A DNA stretch of 64,000 bases, taken from the NCBI RefSeq assembly GCF_002042885.1, contig NZ_MVFY01000002.1, forward strand, positions 310,001 to 374,000, read 5' to 3'. The stretch is from Citrobacter portucalensis (GTDB lineage Bacteria > Pseudomonadota > Gammaproteobacteria > Enterobacterales > Enterobacteriaceae). A program made the translations under genes and the position numbers. Position 1 is the first letter of the stretch. Every line of letters begins with the position of its first letter. Positions 1 through 10,700 of this stretch are shown here, in pieces. Under the pieces are notes generated by a model. It worked only from the letters and a program-made list of their open reading frames with translations, did not search any database and had not been told where the DNA came from.

Positions 1-24
1 GCACTCATTTTCGCAACCATTCTG

Positions 25-36
25 ACCGTGCACGGT
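25..36. other. 12-bp perfect palindrome at the left edge
   Basis: ACCGTGCACGGT is an exact inverted repeat just downstream of the TolC-family gene. It could be an operator of a gene beyond the edge or part of a transcript end; there is no T-run to call it a terminator. Confidence 0.25.
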
Positions 37-97
37 TAAATAATAGCAAGCTAATTATAAGCGTGCAGGTCAGGGATTTATTGGGGATTAATAATTA

Positions 98-1441
98 TTA
101 ATGAAGTTCCGGTAGGCTATTTTCTTCTGCTGAATCTACCGGTTGCCCCGATGGCGGAGGTGTAATTTTTAGAATATTCATTAATTCACCGGTGCGTTCG
201 CTAATACGATAGCCACTGGTCATGGCCAGATAACGTAATTCAACAAGACGGCGTTTAGAGGAGAACACTTCATTTTCACTATCGAGTAAATCCAGCAGCG
301 TACGCTCGCCAAGACTAAATTGATCCTGATAAGCCGTGCGCACTTTGACGCTGCGGTCGGCATATTCTTCCGCCGAAGGAAGCTGGGCGCGAGCGTTTTG
401 CAGTGCGGTCCAGGCCAGGCGTAGCTCCTGATTCAGCTGGCGCAGCGTGTTATTACGTACATCCTGAGCCTGCTTGTGCAGATAAGCGCGGGAGTTCATG
501 TTGGCTTTGTCGCTGCCGCCCTGGTACAGGTTGTAATGCAGTTTGACCATCGCTTCCCACTCTTCGGTGTGTGCGCTGGTGGTATCGGTGTTGTTGCTAA
601 TCCCTCGGGAAAGCTCAACGTCCACACGTGGATAGAAGGTTGATTTCGACGCTTCATACTGCTGGTGCGCAGCTTCGATGTCCGCATTGGCAGACTTCAG
701 TAATGGATTATTTTTTTCCATCCGACTTTTGGCATCTTCCAGCGAGGTTGGCAGCTGAGAGTCAATGCTTTCTGGCTGGCTTAAGCCCTGCGGATCCATG
801 CCCGTCACGCTGACAAAGGTGGTTTTCGCGTCTTCAAGGTTAGTCTGCTCGGTCAGCAGGTTGTTACGCGCCTGCGCCAGACGCGCTTCGGCCTGCATAA
901 AATCCCCGGAGCGCCCAACGCCCTGATCGGTACGCAGTTTTATCTGGTCATAAATGCGCTCGTGGTTCGCCAGATCGTCTTCAGCAAGGCGAACAAACTC
1001 TTCGCGTTGCAGCACGTCGAAATAGGCCTGAATCACCGCATAAGCGGTGCTTTCGCTGGTGTTCATCACGCTGTAAGCGCGTGAGTCTACGGTCGCTTTT
1101 TGGCGCGCCACTTCGCTGTTGGTCGCAAAGCCGTTAAACACATTTTGCTCGAGGCTGATAGTCGCCTCGTTAGGTGATTGAGTCAGACCGTTATTGCGTC
1201 CTGCAGCGCGGGTAGTTGCATCATCAACATTTTTGCGCCCGGCCTCGGCATTTAAATTCAGTGATGGCAAATAGCCACCTTGTGCCGCACGCAGATCTTG
1301 CTCCGAGGAATAACGGCTATTTATTGCAGCATTAACTTCAGGATGATTCGCTAATGCATCTTTAACGGTATTTTGTAAGTCTTCTGCGTTTACTGCATTT
1401 ATTGAAAAACATGAAAGCAGAAAAACTAAAAACTTCTTCAT
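98..1441 (-). CDS. TolC-family outer membrane channel of the adhesin exporter (LapE/BapD-like)
   Basis: 447 residues, a usual length for TolC-family outer membrane factors. The N terminus is a Sec signal peptide (basic start, hydrophobic run, likely cleavage after NAVNA). The rest is the two-fold alpha-helical outer membrane efflux pattern, including 'ALANHPEVNAA' early and a second copy around 'SRMEKNNPLLKSANADIEAA'. It is divergent from the giant adhesin gene across 332 bp, the usual neighbour of a type I secretion outer membrane pore. I infer that it forms the outer membrane channel through which the adhesin is exported and in which its retention module lodges. The partner ABC transporter and membrane-fusion protein are not seen here; they could follow downstream, past the left edge. 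Family call is firm, the specific partner is inferred. Confidence 0.88.
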   Translation of the reverse strand: MKKFLVFLLSCFSINAVNAEDLQNTVKDALANHPEVNAAINSRYSSEQDLRAAQGGYLPSLNLNAEAGRKNVDDATTRAAGRNNGLTQSPNEATISLEQNVFNGFATNSEVARQKATVDSRAYSVMNTSESTAYAVIQAYFDVLQREEFVRLAEDDLANHERIYDQIKLRTDQGVGRSGDFMQAEARLAQARNNLLTEQTNLEDAKTTFVSVTGMDPQGLSQPESIDSQLPTSLEDAKSRMEKNNPLLKSANADIEAAHQQYEASKSTFYPRVDVELSRGISNNTDTTSAHTEEWEAMVKLHYNLYQGGSDKANMNSRAYLHKQAQDVRNNTLRQLNQELRLAWTALQNARAQLPSAEEYADRSVKVRTAYQDQFSLGERTLLDLLDSENEVFSSKRRLVELRYLAMTSGYRISERTGELMNILKITPPPSGQPVDSAEENSLPELH

Positions 1442-1680
1442 GACATGAATGCCCTATATCTCACGGTTATGACATCCAGGTGTCGTCGCTATCATCCATT
1501 TTTACAAACACGTTATATTAATTAACAAATATGAATTGTCTTAATTGATGACTGTAATCAGCTATTCAGCGACATGTTTTGTCACATCGTGTTTTATTTT
1601 TGGTTATTTTTTATTATATTCATTTGCCAGTCAAGTCTCATGTAATTGCATTCTATAAAATGTGTTTTTTTCTACATTGA

Positions 1681-1698
1681 GATATTAATGTTTACATT
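1681..1698. promoter_or_regulatory. Candidate operator, AATGT-TT-ACATT, upstream of the adhesin
   Basis: GATATTAATGTTTACATT contains an exact 5-bp inverted repeat with a 2-bp spacer (1687-1691 and 1694-1698). The same 18-mer with one change recurs at 20461-20478. The repeat is centred about 44 bp upstream of the start point predicted from the promoter at 1701-1730, a usual place for an activator. The protein that binds is unknown. Confidence 0.45.
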
Positions 1699-1700
1699 AA

Positions 1701-1730
1701 TTGAATGTGATATTTGTTTGTTAATATATT
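1701..1730 (+). promoter_or_regulatory. Candidate sigma70 promoter of the adhesin
   Basis: -35 TTGAAT (1701-1706), 18-bp spacer, -10 TATATT (1725-1730). The -10 lies inside the perfect palindrome GTTAATATATTAAC (1720-1733). The predicted start is near 1737, about 37 nt before the GTG start of the adhesin. Confidence 0.45.
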
Positions 1731-1773
1731 AACGAGTTTATAAAAATAATGATGGTAATTAAGTGAGGTTACG

Positions 1774-4700
1774 GTGAGCAAATTACTCGGTGTGATCAAA
1801 GCAATTATTGGACAGGTTTACGTAGTTGATGCCAATGGTGCACAACGACTGGTTCATGAAGGCGACAGGGTATATAGCGGTGAAGAAATTGTGACCGGTG
1901 CCAGCGGCGCGGTAAGTATCTCTTTACCAGACGGAAAAACGCTGGATATAGGCCGTAATAGCCATTGGGGTGAGCACGGTCTACAGGCCAGCCATCATCC
2001 GGAAAGTAGTGCTCAGGATATTGCCGCCGCACAAAAGGCCATTGCCGATGGCGCTGACCCGACGCAGGTGCTGGAAGCCACCGCGGCGGGTAATGAAGCA
2101 CCGGTAACATTAGAAGGTGGCGGCGGGGGGCACACTCTGGTTCAGCTTGAATTGACCGGGCAGGTGGTTGATCCGACAGCAGGTTTTAACACTAAAGGTC
2201 TGGGAAGCCCGAACTGGGATATCAATCTGCCGATAGGGGGAGTTACCGCAGGTTCCGCGAGTGTTTTCCCGCCTGAGGTACAAATTACCGAGTTTGCCGG
2301 CAACGACGGTTTCATTAACAAAAGCGAATTCCATCAGACCCATTTAAGCGGCACCAGTAATCAAAATCACATCACACTCACCTTCACCGATAGCCAAAAA
2401 AACACATTCACCGTTACTGTTCCAGTGAGCAACGGGCACTGGAATATTGATACCGATCTGGGGGGACTGGTCCCGGGAAATGTAACAGTGGTGGCAATAG
2501 CCACCGATGTGACGGGACGAACGGCAGAAAGTTTTGATCATGCGCTGATTGATATTACCGGACCACACATCGACATTACCGTTGATAACGTCACGCCGGA
2601 TAACCTCATTAACTACGAAGAGTCGCGTCAACCGCAAACCCTGATCCACGGGTCGGTCGGCGGCGACACTAAACCCGGCGATATCGTTACTTTATTGGTT
2701 GATGGTAAAGAATATACCGGTGTTGTTACCGACCCAGGAAATGGGACTCTGACTTATACCATCCCGGTACTGACCCAGGGGTTACTGCATGAACCGAACA
2801 TCCACGCCACGTTAACCTCTACTGACGACGCAGGAAATACCACCATTGTTTCCACTGATCATCATGTCGATAACGACCTGTATGCGCAAAATGCCGTGAC
2901 CATTGAAACGGTGGCGAATGATGATGTCGTCAACGCTAATGAGTTTCGTATGCCGACCATTATTTCTGGCATTGCCAGCGGTGATGCGAAAGCGGGTGAT
3001 CCGGTCACGTTGACCATTCAGGGCAAAGCGTTTCACGGCACGGTTTTCGACGATCATGGCCAGCTACGCTATGAAATCGTTGTGCCTTCCGCAACTCTCA
3101 AAGAGGGGGCTAACGATGTGCAGGTGACGCTGGTAAGCCATGACGCGGTAGGCAATGAAGCCACTGCCGTGACGCACCGCACCGTGGTACTGGACACCCA
3201 GGCGGCCAACGCCATCAGCATTGATACCGTGGCAGGGGATAATGTCGTGAACCGCAGTGAGTCGCGGATGCCGACGCTGATCAGCGGGGCGGTGACCGGG
3301 GATGCGCAGCCGGGCGATAACGTTGCGGTGGTGGTGAACGGCAGGACCTTTACCGGCCTGGTGGTGACCGATGAACACGGGGCGCTGCGCTATGAAGTGG
3401 CGGTGGACTCGTCGGTACTGACCGAAGGCAGTAACAATGTGGAAGTGACGGTGACCGGGGTGGATACGGCAGGCAACACCGCGGTGGCGGTGCAGCACAC
3501 CACGGTGGTGCTGGACACTAAAGCGCATAACACCGTCAATATTCATGATGTCACCGCCGACAACACCCTGAACTTTACTGAGCTGTCGACGGCGAAGCAG
3601 ACGATTGCCGGAAACGTGCGCGGGGAAGACGCGAAAGCGGGCGACCCGGTGCTGGTGGAAATTAACGGCCACCAGTATCACGGCCAGGTGATTGATACCG
3701 GGAAAAATACCCTCGGTTATCGCATCGAGGTGGATTCGGACGCATTCTCCGATAACCAGGGTCATGTGCTGAAAGAGGTGACGGTCCATGTCAGCGTCAC
3801 CTCTCACGATGCGGCGGGCAACCTGGCGATTGCCACCAGCAGCCACGATGTGCATATCGACAACTTCGCGGAAAACACGGTACATATCGACACCGTCGCG
3901 AACGACAATGTGGTCAACGCCATTGAAAACCGCATGACCGCGCTGATAAGCGGCGTGGCAGGCGGCGATGCCAAAGCGGGGGATACCGTTACCGTCAGTG
4001 TACAGGGGCAGAATTTTACCGGGACGGTGGTCGAGGATAACGGCGAACTGCGCTACGAAGTGGCGGTGCCGGTCGGCACGCTGAAGGAAGGTAAAAATGC
4101 GGTGGTGGTGACGCTGGTCAGCCACGATGCGGTGGGTAACGAAGTGACCGCGCTGGCGCACCGTACCGTGGTGCTGGACACTAAAGCGCATAACACCGTC
4201 AATATTCATGATGTCACCGCCGACAACACCCTGAACTTTACTGAGCTGTCGGCGGCGAAGCAGACGATTACCGGAAACGTGCGCGGGGAAGACGCGAAAG
4301 CGGGCGACCCGGTGCTGGTGGAGATTAACGGCCACCAGTATCACGGCCAGGTGATTGATACCGGGAAAAATACCCTCGGTTATCGCATCGAGGTGGATTC
4401 TGCGGCGTTCTCTGACAACGTCGGTCATGTGCTGAAAGAGGTGACGGTCCATGTCAGCGTCACGTCTCACGATGCGGCGGGCAACCTGGCGATTGCCACC
4501 GACACCCACAGCGTGCATCTCGACAACTTCGCGGAAAACACGGTACATATCGATACCGTCGCGAACGACAATGTGGTCAACGCCATTGAAAACCGCATGA
4601 CCACGCTGATAAGCGGCGTGGCAGGCGGCGATGCCAAAGCGGGGGATACCGTTACCGTCAGCGTGCGGGGGCAGAATTTTACCGGAACGGTGGTCGATGA

Positions 4701-7700
4701 TAACGGCGAACTGCGCTACGAAGTGGCGGTGCCGGTCGGCACGCTGAAGGAAGGTAAAAATGCGGTGGTGGTGACGCTGGTCAGCCACGATGCGGTGGGT
4801 AATGAAGTGACCGCGCTGGCGCACCATACCGTGGTGCTGGACACTAAAGCGCATAACACCGTCAATATTCATGATGTCACCGCCGACAACACCCTGAACT
4901 TTACTGAGCTGTCGGCGGCGAAGCAGACGATTACCGGAAACGTGCGCGGGGAAGACGCGAAAGCGGGCGACCCGGTGCTGGTGGAAATTAACGGCCACCA
5001 GTATCACGGCCAGGTGATTGATACCGGGAAAAATACCCTCGGTTATCGCATCGAGGTGGATTCTGCGGTGTTCTCTGACAACGTCGGTCAGGTGCTGAAA
5101 GACGTGACGGTCCACGTCAGCGTCACTTCCCACGATGCGGCAGGTAACCTGGCAATTGCCACCAGCAACCACAACGTACATCTCGATAACTTCGCTGAAA
5201 ACGCGGTGCATATTGATACCGTCGCGGGTGATGACCTTATTAATATCAAGGAGTTTTTAGCCAACGGCGGGATCACGCAAATTACCGGTACCGTAACCGG
5301 CGTGGATGCGAAGGTGGGGGATGCGGTTACCCTGGCACTGAAGGGCGGCGAGGTGATTCACAGTGTGGTTATCGCGCTGGCGGGCGGTGGACTGGGCTAT
5401 AGCATCCCGGTAAATAGCCATAAGCTGGTAACTCATCCGGAATTTACGGTTTCTGTTACCTCTACGGATCCGGCAGGGAACAGCGTCACGCATTCTGAAA
5501 CCAAAACCATCAGCGCCGATCTGTATACACAGTCGTATATCACCATTGATGACGTGACGGCTGATAACTTTATCAACATCAAGGAATCGACGGACAATCA
5601 CGGCAAGACCACCATCAGTGGCACGGTGAGCGGAGATGCAAAAGAGCATGACACCGTTCAGCTGGTGATTAATGGTCAACACTATTCGGGGGAAGTGGAG
5701 AAGCTGGCGAACGGCAATCTGGTCTACCATATCCCGGTGGATACCCAGAACCTGGTCAACAACCCGGTGATTCATGCCAGCATCCATACCACGGACGAGC
5801 ATGGCAACGAAATGACGGCGGTGACGAAACACCACGTTGGGCTGGATCTGGACGCCAGCGCCTCTATCGGCATCGATACCGTCGCAAGTGATGACATTAT
5901 CAGTAAAGCCGAGTCCAACCTGCATAAGACGATCATCACGGGGCCGGTTGGCGGCGATGCGCAGAAAGACGATGTTGTCACCTTAACCTTCAATGGCAAA
6001 ACCTATAGCGGCAAGGTCTTTGAACTGCCTGACCATTCGCTGGGTTACAGCATTGAAGTCAGCACCGATAATCTGAAAGATGGCAGCGACCAGAAGGTCC
6101 ATGTCTCCATTTCAACCGTCGATGAACACGGTAACCCGTCAACGGTAACGCACGACCATATGGTGCATATCGATCTGCACGCGGAAGCGAGCATTACGAT
6201 TGATAAGGTGACCGCCGATAACACCCTGAACCATAGCGAACTGAATATGGCTCAGCAACTCATCACCGGCACCGTCGATGGTGATGCGAAGCTTCACGAC
6301 GTTGTCAGCCTTGAGATCAATGGCCACACGTTTACGGGTGAAGTCATTACGCTGAATAACGGTCAACTGGGCTACCAAATCCCGGTCGATTCGTCGGCGT
6401 TCAGCAACAACCAGGGCCACCAGGATAAAAACGTCAACATCAGGGCGACGGTTGTCTCGCATGATGCGGTAGGCAACGAAGTGACGGCGATCAGCAACCA
6501 CAGCGTGCATATCGACAACTTTGCGGTAAACCAGGTGCATATTGATACCGTCGCGGGTGATGACGTTATTAATATCAAGGAGTTTTCCGCCAACGGCGGT
6601 ATCACGCAAATTACCGGTACCGTTACCGGCGCGGATGCGAAAGTGGGGGATGCGGTTACTCTGGCGCTGAAGGGCGGCGAGGTGATTCACAGTGTGGTTA
6701 TCCCGCTGACAGGCGGCGGGCTGGGCTTTAGCTTCCCGGTCAATACTCATATGCTGATGACCCACCCGCAAATTACCGTTTCCGTAACTTCCTCGGATGC
6801 GGCGCATAATAGTGTCACCAGTCAGAATACCCTGACCATTAGCAACGATATGTACACGCAATCGCATATCACCATTGATGGTGTGACGGATGATAACTTC
6901 ATCAACATCAAGGAATCGACGGACAATAACGGCAAGACCACCATCAGCGGCTCGGTGAGCGGCGATGCAAAAGAGCACGATATCGTTGAGCTGGTGATTA
7001 ATGGCCAACATTATTCGGGGGAAGTGGAGAAGCTGGCAAACGGTGGCCTCGGCTACCATATCCCGGTGGATACCCAGAACCTGGTCAACAACCCGGTGAT
7101 TCATGCCAGCATTCATACCACGGACGATCATGATAACGAAACCACGGCAACTGCGGAGCGTACCGTGGGGCTGGATCTGAACGCCAGCGCCTCTATCGGC
7201 ATCGATACCGTCGCAAGTGATGACATTATCAGCAAAGCTGAGTCTCAGTTGCACAAGACGACGATTACAGGGGCAGTCGGCGGCGATGCGCAGAAAGACG
7301 ATGTTGTCACCTTAACCTTCAATGGCAAAACCTATAGCGGCAAGGTCTTTGAACTGCCTGACCATTCGCTGGGTTACAGCATTGAAGTCAGCACCGATAA
7401 TCTGAAAGATGGCAGCGACCAGAAGGTCCATGTCTCCATTTCAACCGTCGATGAACACGGTAACCCGTCAACGGTAACGCACGACCATATGGTGCATATC
7501 GATCTGCACGCGGAAGCGACGATTACGATTGATCCGGTGACGGATGATAACGTACTCAACCATTTCGAGTTGGACAAGACCTGGCAGTTGGTTAGCGGCG
7601 TCGTGGGTAAAGACGCCCAGGTTGACGATGATGTGCGCGTTGAGATTAACGGTAACACCTATACCGGCAAGGTTATCGTTCTGGGCAACGGTCAATTGGG

Positions 7701-10700
7701 GTATCAAATCCCGGTTCTGTCCTCTGACTTTAGCGACAACCAGAGCAACCAGGACAAAGATGTCACCTTCAAGGCTACCGTAACGTCGCACGATGCCGTG
7801 GGGAACGAAGTTGTCAAGTCCACGACGCATACAGTAAAAATTGATAACCACGCCCAGGCAGGGATTACCATTGATACCGTGGCGGGCGACAATATGATTA
7901 ACGGCGCCGAGTCCACAAAACACACCACCGAAGTGATGGGTACCGTTTCTGGTGATGTGCACATGGGCGATAAAGTGATCGTTACCATCAATGGTCACCA
8001 CTACGACGCAACTGTCCAGAAACTCCCGGAGCACAATAATGCGCTGGGCTATAAGCTGGATGTGCTGACGGGCGATCTGGTGAAAGATCCGCATATTTTT
8101 GCGCAGGTAGTTGGAGTAGATCGTGCTGGCAACCAGCAGAGAGCTGAAACCACGCATGATTTGTCGGTGGATTTGCACGCGAAAGCGCTGCTGACTATCG
8201 ATCCGGTTACTGGCGACAATATGATTAACGGTGCGGAGTCGCATGATCAGTTTACGATGGTCACCGGCAAAGTCGGCGGTGATGTGCATGTGAACGACAT
8301 CGTGTATCTGACCGTCAATGGTCACACTCTGACCGGGAAAGTCATCGATCAGGGTGGGCATCTCGGGTATAGCATCAAAGTCAGTACTGCCGATCTGCTG
8401 TCCGATCCGCATTTAACGGCCACCGTTAGCACCACCGATGTTGCGGGCAACCCGGCGACGGCCAATGCTGAGACCACGGTGGTGATCGATACCCGCATCG
8501 ACGCGACGATTACAATCGACGACGTTACGCCAGACAACACGCTGAATTATGACGAGCAGCATCAGACCACTACGGTTGTGAGCGGCACCGTGACCGGCGA
8601 AGTTCAAAAAGGCGACCCGCTGGTCATGACCATCAACGGCGTCACTTATAAAGGTTCGGTGGACGATATCAATGGCCATCTGGGCTACCGTATTATCGTC
8701 AATACCGCCGATCTGGTCGCCAACCCGCATATTGAAGTCACCATGGACGTTACCGATGCGGCGAAGAACCATGCGCACGTGGTGGCGCACCATGACGTTA
8801 ATCTGGACGACCGGGCTTTTGCTGCGATCACCATCGATCGCGTGACGGGTGATAACGTTCTGAACGGTACTGAACTGCAGGCACCGAAAACGATCATCAG
8901 CGGCACGGTGGGCGGCGACGCGCACAAGGGAAATATCGTTCACTTGGTAATTGACGGCAATACGGTTGATGCGACGGTGGTCGAACTGCCGAAGCTGGGG
9001 ACGCTGGGCTATAGCGTCGAGGTGGATACCCAGTGGTTGAAAAACGATCCAAATATTACGGCGACGATTAGCACCCATGATGCCGCAGGAAATACCGCGA
9101 CGGCGGATGCGACAAGCACGGTGAAAATTGACGATCGCGCCGAGGCTATCGTCCATATTGACCCGCTGGTGACGGATCATAATGATGATGTTATCAGCTA
9201 CAAAGATGCGCATAACCCGCTGACCACCGTGACCGGTACCTTGGGTGGCGATGTACGAGTGGGGGATCTGGTTGAACTGACCATCAACCATCAGACCTAC
9301 TATGCCCCGGTGCAGGATGGCAGCAACGGCCAGCACGTGTTCAGCACTCAGGTTTCAACGCTCGATCTGCTGATGGACCCGAATATCCATGCTGAAGTGA
9401 CGGCAAAGGATGCAGCTGGCAACGTTGCGCGCGGGCATGATGATAGGCCGGTGGAGATTGATACCGTTGCTCAGATTGGCATCACTATTGACTCAGCTAA
9501 AAACTGGGTTCCGCAAGACCTTGCTGCTGGAGCCAGACCTGATTATGTAACGGTTGTGGGACATGTTGATCATGATGCGCAATTCGGCGATCTTATCCAT
9601 ATTGACGTAGGTCATGGAAACAGATTGGACACCACCGTTATCACCTTACCGGATGGGAAGCTGGGATACACACTGAACATTAGCACTGATTATTGGGATG
9701 ATGACGGCAATATTACTGTAACTGTCATTGGCCACGACAATCATGGCAATGTCGCTATGGCGGTGGCACATCAATATTATGACCTACCTTGGGTAGCACA
9801 AATTCCTGTTGCTGGCGGTAGCAGTTTTAATACCAATTTGACGCCAATCACTACATCTACAACCGGCACGGGAACCTCGCTGCCACAGAAACCGCATGTC
9901 CACCTCACCGTCGATCCGGTGACGGGCGATGATGTAATCAACCAAGTTGAAGAGGGTAAATCCACTACGCCGATTCGTGGTCTGATAACTGGGGATGTAA
10001 GCGTCAATGATACGGTTATTGTCACCATTAACGGCAATCAATACCCTGGCAAAATGATCGCGATTCCTGGCCTGCCGGGTGAATTAGGCTATCAGGTTGA
10101 TGTTCCTACCGACGTACTTAAGGCGCACCCGACATTTGAGGTATCAATTACCGTCAGTAACTCCGCGGGTAGCGACACCTCGAGCGTGCTGAAAACCATT
10201 CAGGTCGATATCGATAACCCAGTCCACATCACCATGGACAATGTCGCCGGTGATGACGTTATCAATGGTTCGGAAGCGAAAAGCGGCACAATAACGATCA
10301 GCGGTACGGTCAGCGGCGAAGGCATCCATGACGGTAGCGTAGTCTCGCTGCAGGTGAATGGTAATACTTTAACCGCTGTGGTACATGCAGGCACCACGGG
10401 ATGGGTCTGGTCGCAGGATGTCAGCATCAACGATCTGCGTAATAACCCGGACATTACCGCGTCGGTAAGCGCTACCGATGCTGCCGGAAACACTGGTACT
10501 GACTCGACGTCGAAGCACGTTGAGGTCGATCTCAACGCTGATGCGGGCGTTACGATTGATAACATCACAACTGATAACGTACTGAACTCGCAAGAAGTTG
10601 GACAAGCAAAGACCACGGTGAGTGGTTCCGTTTCCGGCGATGTTAAACCCGGTGAAAACGTGACCTTGACGGTCAATGGTCATGATTACAATGCCGTTAT

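Larger units (their letters stand above)
1442..1773. promoter_or_regulatory. Divergent regulatory region between exporter pore and adhesin
   Basis: This 332-bp gap is AT-rich. It holds the candidate adhesin promoter and the AATGT-TT-ACATT inverted repeat listed separately, and an imperfect inverted repeat GACATC-CA-GGTGTC at 1471-1484 close to the pore gene start. No gene is visible in it. Confidence 0.6.

Noticed and set aside
1442-1773. c-di-GMP riboswitch in the adhesin leader
   Set aside because: The predicted leader is only about 37 nt, and no GEMM-type conserved segments are visible.
3064-5211. 715-residue minus-strand open frame within the adhesin gene, and similar long ones at 5257-5925, 6139-7254, 7468-8412, 8413-9336
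   Set aside because: They are antisense shadows of the repeated Ig-like domains: low-complexity His/Arg-rich translations that repeat with the sense repeats, with no ribosome sites or known domains.
3514-7865. CRISPR-like regular repeats
   Set aside because: The repeats are 663 and 1,329 bp long and code for protein domains in one continuous frame; there are no short repeats with unique spacers and no cas genes.
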